Shown: positions 1 to 5,342 of the stretch, in pieces | How positions within the stretch are numbered: the stretch's first letter is position 1 | Layout of the letters: every line of letters starts with the position of its first letter | DNA from: Odoribacteraceae bacterium | Lineage (GTDB): Bacteria > Bacteroidota > Bacteroidia > Bacteroidales > Marinifilaceae | Assembly: GCA_031259905.1 (NCBI GenBank) | Contig: JAIRKS010000033.1 | Span: forward strand, 1 to 10,596 | Direction: 5' to 3' | DNA: 10,596 nt | The notes under the pieces: generated by a model | Database searches by the model: none | What the model was told of the DNA's origin: nothing | What the model saw: the letters and a program-made list of their open reading frames with translations, nothing else | Translations under genes and position numbers: made by a program

Positions 1-98
1 TAGCGACTTTTTCTTTATCACTATACAATCCCCCCTCGTTTTTTGACTATTTTTTTTTCGCGTCCCCCTTTCGCGTGCTCCTGGCGGTCCATTTCAAC

Positions 99-110
99 CG
101 TCGCGCGACG
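99..110. repeat. Perfect 12-base palindrome downstream of the menG operon
   Basis: CGTCGCGCGACG is its own reverse complement with no loop. It lies just past the predicted menG terminator. The rest of 1-173 is T-rich on the plus strand and holds no open frame I can support. Its role is unknown: it could extend the terminator structure or be a protein binding site, but a single GC-rich palindrome in GC-rich DNA may be chance. Confidence 0.3.
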
Positions 111-113
111 ATG

Positions 114-138
114 AAAAAGCCGGGAACGTAGCCTCCCG
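114..138 (-). terminator. Probable intrinsic terminator of the hpt-obgE-menG operon
   Basis: Read on the minus strand, 36 bases after the menG stop, arms CGGGA and TCCCG pair across an 8-base loop and are followed by GC and a run of five T. The stem is only 5 bp and the T-run short, so the call is moderate. Its position at the end of a co-directional operon supports it. Confidence 0.5.
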
Positions 139-173
139 CGCGCACCTGATCATTTGAAATGCCCTGGCGGGAA

Positions 174-890
174 TCAAGGCGTGTTTGTCCCGGCGGGCAG
201 GGGCGGGGCGACGGCGGTGTAGAGCGTCGCGATACCGAGGGAGAGCGGGCGCGCGGCGGTAGCGATGAACCCGCCCGCGCGGAGGATGGAGAGGAATCGC
301 TCGCCGGACGGGAAGGCGCGTACCGATGCCGGCAGGTAAGCGTACGCGGCGCGGTCGCCGGAGATCAGCCCGCCAATGACGGGGAGCAGGCGCGTGAAGT
401 AGAAGCGGTAAAGGCCCGCGACGAGCGGGAGGGTGGGCGTGGAGAATTCGAGGATGACGAGCTTGCCGCCGGGACGGAGCACGCGGAGGATCTCCCGTAA
501 CGCCCGGTCGAGGTGCTCGAAGTTGCGCGCGCCGAAGGCGACGGTGACGGCGTCGAAATGGTTGGCGGGGAAGTCGAGGCGTTCGGCATCGCCGCGCCGG
601 AAGGTGACGCGCCCGTCCAGGCCGCGGGCGGCGGCTTTCGCGCGGGCGATTTCCAGCATGTTGCCGGAGAGATCGACGCCGGTGACCTCCGCGGCGCGCG
701 AGGCGATCACGAGGGCGAGGTCGCCGGTGCCGCAGGCGAGGTCGAGTACGCGTGCCGGCTTGCCGTCGAGTAGTCGCGCGGCCCGCGTTCGCCACCGGCG
801 GTCGATGCCGCAGGAGAGGAGTCGGTTCAACAGGTCGTATCGCCGGGCGATACCGTCGAACATGGCTTGTACTTGTTCTTTTCCTGGCAT
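174..890 (-). CDS. menG: Demethylmenaquinone methyltransferase (UbiE/MenG family)
   Basis: A class I SAM-dependent methyltransferase of 238 aa, normal for UbiE/MenG. The N-terminal signature FDGIARRYDLLNRLLSCGID spans residues 11-30, followed by WR. The SAM-binding loop LDLACGTGDLA is at 49-59, the acidic ribose-binding residue is D73 in GVDLS, and the family motif AFGARNFEHLDRALREI is at 118-134, followed by LRPGGKLVILEFSTP at about 138-152. In a menaquinone-using anaerobe the expected reaction is C-methylation of demethylmenaquinone to menaquinone, the last step of quinone synthesis, on the cytoplasmic face of the membrane. Ubiquinone activity is not expected in Bacteroidota. The ATG at 888-890 is 9 bases after the obgE stop, so it is very probably translated from the hpt-obgE message. 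No clear SD precedes it, which is usual in this phylum. Confidence 0.93.
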   Translation of the reverse strand: MPGKEQVQAMFDGIARRYDLLNRLLSCGIDRRWRTRAARLLDGKPARVLDLACGTGDLALVIASRAAEVTGVDLSGNMLEIARAKAAARGLDGRVTFRRGDAERLDFPANHFDAVTVAFGARNFEHLDRALREILRVLRPGGKLVILEFSTPTLPLVAGLYRFYFTRLLPVIGGLISGDRAAYAYLPASVRAFPSGERFLSILRAGGFIATAARPLSLGIATLYTAVAPPLPAGTNTP

Positions 891-899
891 GTCAGCGCG

Positions 900-1889
900 T
901 CAGGGGTTCTCGTCGAGTAACTTCCAAAGGTGATCTTTCAGGGCGGTGATGCCGTCGCCGGTGAGCGCGGAGATGAAGACGACGGGGAGGCCCTCGAGTT
1001 CTTTTTTCATCTCCCCGATCAGCTCGTCGTCGGCGAGATCGGATTTGCTGACGGCGAGGAGCCGTTTCTTATCGAGGAGTTCGGGGTTGTACTGTCGCAG
1101 CTCGTCGAGGAGCACGTTGTAGCCGGCGCGTATGTCGGGGCTGTCCGCCGGGACGAGGAAGAGCAGGACGGGGTTTCGCTCGACGTGGCGAAGGAAGCGG
1201 AGGCCGAGGCCTTTCCCGAGGTGCGCGCCCTGGATGATGCCGGGGATGTCGGCCATGACGAAGGATCGCTCGTCGCGGTAGCGGACGATGCCGAGGTTCG
1301 GCACGAGGGTGGTGAAGGGGTAATCGGCGATTTCCGGTCGGGCGGCCGAGACGACGGAGAGCAGCGTCGATTTCCCGGCGTTGGGGAAGCCGACGAGGCC
1401 GACGTCGGCCAGGGTCTTTAGTTCGAGGATCACGACGCGCTCGACGTTCGGCTCGCCGGGCTGGGCGAAGCGGGGGGTCTGGAGGGTGGCCGAGCGGAAG
1501 TGCCAGTTGCCGAGACCTCCTCTCCCGCCGCGGACGATCGTTTCTTGCTGGCCGTCGGCGGTGATCTCGTGGATGGTCTCGCCGGTATCCGCGTCCCTGG
1601 CGACGGTGCCGAGGGGCACGTCGATGATGATGTCTTGCCCGTCGGCGCCGGTGGAGCGGGTGGCGCCCCCGGCCTCGCCGTTGCCGGCGAAAAGGTGGCG
1701 GCGGTACTTGAGGTGGATGAGCGTCCAGTGGTTGCGGTTTCCCCTCAGGATGACGTGTCCTCCTCTCCCTCCGTCGCCGCCGTCGGGGCCTCCCTTGGCG
1801 GTGAACTTGTCGCGGTGGAGGTGGGCAGACCCGGCGCCGCCGGCGCCGCCGCGGCAGAAGATTTTCACGTAATCGACGAAGTTGGTCAT
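900..1889 (-). CDS. obgE: Obg family GTPase (ObgE/CgtA)
   Basis: Ribosome-associated GTPase involved in 50S maturation and stress/ppGpp responses; cytosolic. The 329 aa hold the glycine-rich Obg fold (about 1-157, with runs such as GGAGGAG and GGPDGGDGGRGG) and then the G domain. G1 is GFPNAGKS at 167-174, the G2 region is PFTT at 191-194, G3 is DIPG at 214-217 and G5 is SAL at 307-309. G4 reads SKSD at 281-284 rather than NKxD, so the base-specificity Asn is Ser, a variant I associate with Bacteroidota Obg. Just after G3 the sequence is GAHLGKGLG, with Leu where Glu is common. The protein ends right after the G domain, so the variable C-terminal domain is absent, as expected for short Obg forms. 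Its ATG overlaps the hpt stop (ATGA), pointing to translational coupling. Confidence 0.95.
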   Translation of the reverse strand: MTNFVDYVKIFCRGGAGGAGSAHLHRDKFTAKGGPDGGDGGRGGHVILRGNRNHWTLIHLKYRRHLFAGNGEAGGATRSTGADGQDIIIDVPLGTVARDADTGETIHEITADGQQETIVRGGRGGLGNWHFRSATLQTPRFAQPGEPNVERVVILELKTLADVGLVGFPNAGKSTLLSVVSAARPEIADYPFTTLVPNLGIVRYRDERSFVMADIPGIIQGAHLGKGLGLRFLRHVERNPVLLFLVPADSPDIRAGYNVLLDELRQYNPELLDKKRLLAVSKSDLADDELIGEMKKELEGLPVVFISALTGDGITALKDHLWKLLDENP

Positions 1890-2428
1890 GACACGAGCGT
1901 GTAGAGGTCGCGGAGATTACGTCCCAGCCCGTCGTAGTCCAGCCCGCGACCGACGACGAAGTCGTTCCCGAGGGGGATGCCGGCGTAGTCGATGGTGACC
2001 TCGCGTTCGAGGGCGTCCGGCTTGTAGAAGAGGGCGGCGACCCGCGTGCTTCCCACCTGGCGCGCGGCGAGGGTTTCCTGCAGGTGGGCGATCGAGCGGC
2101 CGGTGTCGACGATGTCCTCGACGATGATGACGTTCCTGCCGGCGACGTCGTCGGTGAGGCCGACGAGTTCCTGCACGTGTCCCGTGGAGACCGTCCCGGC
2201 GTACGAGGCGAGGCGCGTGAAGGCGACCGTCGTCCCCTCTATCGTGATCTCCTTGAGGAGGTCGGAGGTGAACATGAATGCGCCGTTGAGCACGGAGAGG
2301 AAGAGCGGGCGCGCCGTCGCCATTTCCCGGTTGATTTGCCGGGCGACGCGACGAATGGCGCGGTTGATGTCCGCCGACTTGATGTAAAGGCGGAAGGTCT
2401 TGTCGTGTAATTTTATTATTTTTTCCAC
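1886..2428 (-). CDS. hpt: Hypoxanthine phosphoribosyltransferase, GTG start
   Basis: Purine salvage enzyme: hypoxanthine (and probably guanine) plus PRPP gives IMP/GMP plus pyrophosphate; cytosolic. The 180 aa match the bacterial Hpt family in length. LNGAFMF at 47-53 is the N-terminal substrate/PPi loop, VIIVEDIVDTGRS at 100-112 is the PRPP-binding motif with the two acidic residues, and YKPDAL (135-140) and FVVGRGLDYDGLGRNLRDLY (157-176) form the base-binding C-terminal part. The start codon is GTG (CAC at 2426-2428 on the plus strand): no ATG lies in frame before residue 36, and starting there would remove the PPi-loop approach strand. It is the first gene of the operon hpt-obgE-menG and diverges from purE. 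In some Bacteroidales I recall adk between hpt and obgE; it is absent here. Confidence 0.93.
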   Translation of the reverse strand: MEKIIKLHDKTFRLYIKSADINRAIRRVARQINREMATARPLFLSVLNGAFMFTSDLLKEITIEGTTVAFTRLASYAGTVSTGHVQELVGLTDDVAGRNVIIVEDIVDTGRSIAHLQETLAARQVGSTRVAALFYKPDALEREVTIDYAGIPLGNDFVVGRGLDYDGLGRNLRDLYTLVS

Positions 2429-2448
2429 GCGGAGGGGCTGTTTTTATT

Positions 2449-2457
2449 TAACTTTGC
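2449..2457 (+). promoter_or_regulatory. Predicted purE promoter -7 box
   Basis: TAACTTTGC fits the Bacteroidota -7 consensus TAnnTTTG exactly and continues with the often-seen C. A start site a few bases downstream (about 2461-2464) would give a leader of about 24 bases to the purE ATG. No good TTTG -33 element is visible at the expected spacing, so the call rests on the -7 box and its position. Confidence 0.6.
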
Positions 2458-2466
2458 GCGAAAGTA
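2458..2466 (-). promoter_or_regulatory. Predicted hpt promoter -7 box, abutting the purE box
   Basis: Read on the minus strand this is TACTTTCGC, one base off TAnnTTTG and very like TACCTTCGC upstream of the membrane-protein pair at 9613. A start near 2453 would give a leader of about 25 bases to the hpt GTG. It touches the purE -7 box end to end, and the two together form the inverted repeat ACTTT-GCGCG-AAAGT at 2451-2465. Confidence 0.45.
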
Positions 2467-2486
2467 CAATTTTGAACCGATATATT

Positions 2487-2993
2487 ATGAAAGCCAGGGT
2501 GAGCATTATCATGGGGAGTACCTCCGACCTGACCGTCATGGAAAAGGCGGCGGGAGTGTTGAACGATTTCGAGATCCCGTTCGAGATGCACGCGCTTTCC
2601 GCCCACCGTACCCCGGTGGAGGTGGAAGCGTTCGCGCGGGAGGCCGCCCCGCGGGGGATCGAGGTGATCATCGCCGGGGCGGGCATGGCGGCGCACTTGC
2701 CGGGAGTGATCGCTGCCGTGACGCCGCTTCCCGTGATCGGCGTGCCGATCAGCGCCTCGCTTGACGGGATGGACGCGTTGCTGGCGATCGCGCAGATGCC
2801 GCCGGGGATTCCCGTGGCCACCACCGCTATCAACGGGGCCATGAATGCCGGTATCCTTGCCGCGCAGGTGCTTGCCGTCGGTGATCCCGCGCTGAGGGAA
2901 AAGGTGGTGTCGTTCAAGGAATCGCTGAAACGGAAGATCGTCGAGGCGAACAAGGAGCTGCGGGAAGTAAAGTATCCTTACAAAACAAACTAA
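2487..2993 (+). CDS. purE: N5-carboxyaminoimidazole ribonucleotide mutase (class I PurE)
   Basis: De novo purine enzyme that converts N5-CAIR to CAIR in the cytosol. From ATG 2487 it is 168 aa, the usual PurE length. Motifs in order: IIMGSTSDLTVME (7-19, phosphate/substrate loop), SAHRTP (38-43, with catalytic His40), GAGMAAHLPG (64-73), VIGVPISASLDGMDALL (83-99) and QMPPGIPVATTAIN (103-116). These fit class I PurE rather than the AIR-carboxylating class II. The open frame extends 29 codons upstream to 2400, but those would lie across the promoter and inside hpt, and the translation there (RRGCFYLTLRES) is not PurE-like, so ATG 2487 is chosen. No SD is present. It is divergent from hpt and followed 3 bases later by a membrane-protein gene. 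Confidence 0.95.
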   Translation: MKARVSIIMGSTSDLTVMEKAAGVLNDFEIPFEMHALSAHRTPVEVEAFAREAAPRGIEVIIAGAGMAAHLPGVIAAVTPLPVIGVPISASLDGMDALLAIAQMPPGIPVATTAINGAMNAGILAAQVLAVGDPALREKVVSFKESLKRKIVEANKELREVKYPYKTN

Positions 2994-2996
2994 GCC

Positions 2997-3371
2997 ATGA
3001 CCTTCATCCTGTTCATGATCTCTTGCCTGCTGGCGCTCGCCTTCTTCTGGATCGTGCGCCGCGCCGGGGAGAAGTTTCTGGAAGTGCTCCATTTCTTTTC
3101 GGTTTACCTGCTGTTGCTCGGCGCCATCGCTGTCGCGCTATTCCTGCTGCTCGACCCGCGATACCACTACACCGAACGGCAATTCGAGACGGTATTCACG
3201 GTGATGTCGTTATATATCTTCCCGCCGACGCTCGTCATCGCCTATCTCCTCTACCCTTTCAAGAAAATCAAGCGGAGCTACATCCTGGCCGGCATCCTGG
3301 CCTTCATTGCCCTCGCGATCACGGGCGTCTCGACGCTCGTCGAGGTGCTGCACGCGTTCAGCGACATGTAA
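2997..3371 (+). CDS. Small four-helix membrane protein of unknown function
   Basis: 124 aa that I do not assign to a family. Hydrophobic segments lie at about 1-20, 30-52, 66-88 and 94-118, linked by short loops (RRAGEKF, DPRYHYTERQ, PFKKIKR), so an inner-membrane protein with four helices is likely. Positive charges in the first and third loops suggest those loops face the cytoplasm. There is no cleavable signal and no catalytic motif. The ATG comes 3 bases after the purE stop, so the two are almost certainly cotranscribed. The base composition matches the GC-rich backbone, and it is the last backbone gene before the AT-rich island. Confidence 0.75.
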   Translation: MTFILFMISCLLALAFFWIVRRAGEKFLEVLHFFSVYLLLLGAIAVALFLLLDPRYHYTERQFETVFTVMSLYIFPPTLVIAYLLYPFKKIKRSYILAGILAFIALAITGVSTLVEVLHAFSDM

Positions 3372-3459
3372 ACACGCGAGAAGGAGAGGGGCTTATAACC
3401 CTTACTGGTCGTTTGATGTGAATGATATGATTATCTTATAAGTATAGAGAAATACGGCG

Positions 3460-3468
3460 CACCTTTGC
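3460..3468 (+). promoter_or_regulatory. Possible -7 box before the RhuM-type remnant
   Basis: CACCTTTGC differs from TAnnTTTG only in its first base and lies 17 bases before ATG 3485. No -33 element is clear. If active, it would also serve the clbS-like gene, which has no visible promoter of its own. Confidence 0.35.
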
Positions 3469-3484
3469 GGCGAAATTGAACTTT

Positions 3485-3757
3485 ATGAATCGAGGCGAAA
3501 TTATTATTTATCAAACGCCAAATGGCGATGTACAGTTGGATGTGCATTTGAAGGAGGAAACAGTGTGGCTGACACAGGCGCAGATGTCGGAATTGTTTCA
3601 GCGGGAAAGAACAGTTATCGGTAAACATATACGTAACATTTTCACAGAAGGGGAATTGCTGGAAAAAGAGGTATGTGCAAATTTTGCACATACCACGAAG
3701 CATGGCGCTATTGAAGGCAAAACTCAAAGATGCCTGATATGCACTTTTATTGCATAA
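3485..3757 (+). pseudogene. 5' fragment of a RhuM-family (virulence RhuM/Fic-associated) gene
   Basis: From ATG 3485 the product is 90 aa. Residues up to about 82 match the conserved start of RhuM-family proteins: GEIIIYQTPNGDVQLDV, then ETVWLTQAQMSELFQRERTV, GKHIRNIFTEGEL, VCANFAHTT and HGAIEGKTQ. Intact members are over 300 aa and continue with a YYNLD...VGYRV segment; here the frame turns to RCLICTFIA and stops, and no other frame resumes the family sequence, so this looks like a deletion rather than a simple frameshift. The N-terminal region resembles a DNA-binding helix-turn-helix; the family's biochemical role is poorly known. An upstream TTG at 3476 is in frame, but the ATG gives the usual family start. 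Confidence 0.7.
3670..3694. repeat. Perfect 12-base inverted repeat inside the RhuM remnant
   Basis: GGTATGTGCAAA and TTTGCACATACC are exact reverse complements separated by a single T. The palindrome sits in codons for the family motif VCAxFAHT, whose amino acids allow a palindromic spelling. As RNA or single-stranded DNA it could form a cruciform or hairpin, though a one-base loop means the inner pairs must open. Confidence 0.7.
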
Positions 3758-3794
3758 CCAAAGAAAATTATGAACAGAATAAAAACAAATAAAT

Positions 3795-4325
3795 ATGGCA
3801 CGAGCAACAACAAAAACAAATTTACAAATTATTGCAAACGAACAATTCGGCAAGTTATGGAAACTCATTGATTCGATGACGGATGAACAACAAAATGCAA
3901 CATTCGCTTTTGGCGACGACTTCGTACAAAAACAGAAAGAGGCTCATTGGACGCGCGATAAAAACCTGCGGGATGTACTGGTTCATTTGTACGAATGGCA
4001 TCAACTATTGTTAAACTGGATAAATGCCAATCGAAAAGGAGAACAGAAACCGTTTCTTCCCGAACCGTATAATTGGAAAACTTATCCGCAAATGAATGTC
4101 GAAATTTGGAAAAAACACCAAACCACGCCCTTGACTGACGCAAAAAAAATGTTGCAGGAAAGTCATAACAAAGTGATGAATCTGATTGAAACGTTTTCCA
4201 ATGACGAACTGTTTGCCCGAAAACAGTTTTCATGGACGGGCACTACTACCCTGGGAAGTTATTGCGTTTCGGCAACTTCGAGCCATTATGACTGGGCGAT
4301 AAAGAAAATCAAAAAGCACAAATAA
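3795..4325 (+). CDS. ClbS/DfsB-family four-helix bundle protein
   Basis: 176 aa, full length for the family formerly called DUF1706. Conserved blocks: MARATTKTNLQ (1-11), DKNLRDVLVHLYEWHQLLLN (55-74), FLPEPYNWKTYP (87-98), WTGTTTLGSYCVSA (147-160) and SSHYDWAIKKIKKH (162-175). ClbS in colibactin-producing E. coli is a cyclopropane hydrolase giving self-resistance; most homologues are isolated, with unknown substrates. No colibactin-type synthase is near, so a protective or detoxifying role against an electrophile is inference only. The gene is AT-rich like the rest of the island, starts shortly after the RhuM remnant, and is preceded by an A-rich leader. It looks intact. Confidence 0.85.
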   Translation: MARATTKTNLQIIANEQFGKLWKLIDSMTDEQQNATFAFGDDFVQKQKEAHWTRDKNLRDVLVHLYEWHQLLLNWINANRKGEQKPFLPEPYNWKTYPQMNVEIWKKHQTTPLTDAKKMLQESHNKVMNLIETFSNDELFARKQFSWTGTTTLGSYCVSATSSHYDWAIKKIKKHK

Positions 4326-4359
4326 GATAGCGCTTGAAGACAGCACAATTGAACAGTTG

Positions 4360-4367
4360 TAACTTTG
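4360..4367 (+). promoter_or_regulatory. -7 box (TAACTTTG) in the 4326-4536 intergenic stretch
   Basis: An exact TAnnTTTG match, 21 bases before an ATG at 4389 whose frame lasts only 23 codons. It is preceded by an imperfect inverted repeat CAATTG-AA-CAGTTG. It is probably the surviving promoter of a deleted gene, and it may now also drive the DUF2867-like gene about 170 bases downstream. Confidence 0.5.
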
Positions 4368-4388
4368 TGCGATTAAATAAAGCAGAAC

Positions 4389-4460
4389 ATGAATAAGGAA
4401 ACTGTTCAACTTGAAATTGCAAGCCATCGACGGCAAAATGTGAATGACCGATATCGCTAA
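4389..4460 (+). pseudogene. 23-codon stub, likely the truncated start of a lost gene
   Basis: The frame begins MNKETVQLEIASHRRQ and stops at TAA 4458-4460. It has a promoter box at an ideal distance and AT-rich codon use, but it is too short to place in a family. It may instead be a genuine tiny gene or chance. Confidence 0.3.
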
Positions 4461-4536
4461 TACAGAGTAACCTTTTCGTCTGATAATCTATTCCGTCGCC
4501 AAAAGTTATTTATGAACCCCAATGGGGGAAATTAAT

Positions 4537-5046
4537 ATGAAAAAGAAATTGAATAAACCCGTTTCGTTAAACGAAATTCCTTCAAAGTCAATCATATTGG
4601 AAGAGTTTGGGGGAGTTGATTATCTTGATTCGTATAGAATCACCCAATCAACCGAATTAAGCGTCGATAAAATAGCTACTGAAATATTCAAAATGTCGGG
4701 CATTGCCGCTGTTTTGATGAAAATCAGAAACAGTATCGTGCGGATGTTCGGCTTGGCAGTATCGGGAAAAGAAGCTTCGGAGCGGGATTATTATCCGGCA
4801 GGTTCAAAACTGATGATTTTCACGGTATCGGCTCGCAATGAGAACGAAATAGTAATGGAAGAAAACGATAAACACCTTAAATTTCGAACCTCGATTTTGG
4901 TTGACAGGGAAAAATCAGAAATATATTTGACCACTGTTGTAAAATTCAATAATTGGGGAGGCAGGCTTTATTTTATACCCGTAAAACCCGTTCATAGGAT
5001 GCTGGTCAAATCGCAATTCAAAAAGACGGTGGCAAAAATGAACTGA
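4537..5046 (+). CDS. DUF2867-like protein
   Basis: 169 aa from ATG 4537. That ATG is preceded 6 bases upstream by GGGGGAA, a plausible ribosome-binding site; an in-frame ATG at 4522 would place this motif inside the gene. The sequence resembles DUF2867-type proteins: DYLDSYRI (28-35), MKIRNSIVRMFGL (61-73), YYPAGSKLMIFTVSARNENEI (about 85-105, split here only by family variation), DKHLKFRTSI (111-120), TTVVKFNNWGGRLYFIPVKP (132-151) and HRMLVKS (153-159). The function of the family is unknown; the fold is probably a lipid- or ligand-binding alpha/beta sheet. There is no signal peptide or membrane helix. It is followed 6 bases later by the CPBP-like remnant, so the two formed one unit. Confidence 0.72.
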   Translation: MKKKLNKPVSLNEIPSKSIILEEFGGVDYLDSYRITQSTELSVDKIATEIFKMSGIAAVLMKIRNSIVRMFGLAVSGKEASERDYYPAGSKLMIFTVSARNENEIVMEENDKHLKFRTSILVDREKSEIYLTTVVKFNNWGGRLYFIPVKPVHRMLVKSQFKKTVAKMN

Positions 5047-5052
5047 ATACAA

Positions 5053-5330
5053 ATGACAAATCACATAAAATCAAAAACGAATTTATCAACGAAACAGGCG
5101 GAGTGCCAAGAAATAATGGAAGCCGCGTCTATACAACTACAAAAATATAACCGTCCGATGCTGTTTTACGGCACAGCCGTTTTGGTTCCGTGGTTATGCT
5201 GGTTGATATGGGCATGGTTAAGCACAGTCAATGGTGGGAAAATCGGGCAGTAATTTTTTGTGGGAGTGTCCTTGGGTTGATTGGTTTGTGCGCTCCATTC
5301 GTTATTGCCATGATTTTGATACTTCTCGTG
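5053..5330 (+). pseudogene. Frameshifted, truncated membrane protein resembling a CPBP-family protease
   Basis: The frame from ATG 5053 encodes YNRPMLFYGTAVLVPWLCW (32-50) and reaches WAWLS at codon 57 (5221-5223), then leaves the hydrophobic pattern and stops at 5253. The frame two bases on continues it from 5223: HSQWWENRAVIFCGSVLG, then LIGLCAPFVIAMILI. A single-base deletion near 5222-5224 would restore one protein. The FYG..xxPW..W...xxSH...GLxGLxAP pattern recalls the first two helices of CPBP (Abi/CAAX-like) intramembrane proteases, but the catalytic EExxxR and later His motifs would lie in the missing part, so the family name is tentative. The sequence ends where the backbone resumes, about 10-20 bases before the stop of the convergent gene. 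Confidence 0.55.
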
Positions 5331-5342
5331 CTCGCCTGTGCG

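Larger units (their letters stand above)
3380..5335. mobile_element. AT-rich acquired island with gene remnants (edges approximate)
   Basis: Between the GC-rich membrane-protein gene and the GC-rich 3' end of the thioredoxin-fold gene, base composition changes abruptly to AT-rich and codon use shifts to A/T-ending codons. The island carries a RhuM-type remnant, a clbS-like gene, a 23-codon stub, a DUF2867-like gene and a frameshifted CPBP-like remnant, all on the plus strand. That mix of intact cargo and debris is typical of horizontally acquired DNA undergoing loss. I see no transposase, integrase, terminal inverted repeat, target duplication or clear attC site, so the mechanism of entry is open. 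The right edge falls near 5320-5335, where the last hydrophobic frame runs into DNA complementary to the next gene. Confidence 0.65.

Noticed and set aside
94..795. Long arginine/proline-rich minus-strand frame overlapping menG
   Set aside because: A GC-rich shadow of menG in another frame, with composition typical of a non-coding frame.
930..1872. Long plus-strand frames opposite obgE
   Set aside because: Antisense shadows of a clearly conserved obgE; no start signals or family resemblance.
2400..2486. Extended purE start at 2400
   Set aside because: The extra 29 codons overlap hpt and the promoter region and do not resemble PurE; ATG 2487 gives the family N-terminus.
3372..3475. Terminator after the 2997-3371 gene (AGGG...CCCT near 3389-3403)
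   Set aside because: Arms of only 4 bases and no T-run follow, so it is not supported.
3431..3868. Minus-strand frame of 145 codons, Cys/Phe-rich
   Set aside because: Antisense to the RhuM-type remnant and the clbS start, whose plus-strand translations match known families.
4326..4536. Possible integron attC site between island genes
   Set aside because: The short inverted repeat CAATTG/CAGTTG and GTTGTAAC were checked against RYYYAAC/GTTRRRY core sites and do not fit; no integron integrase is present.
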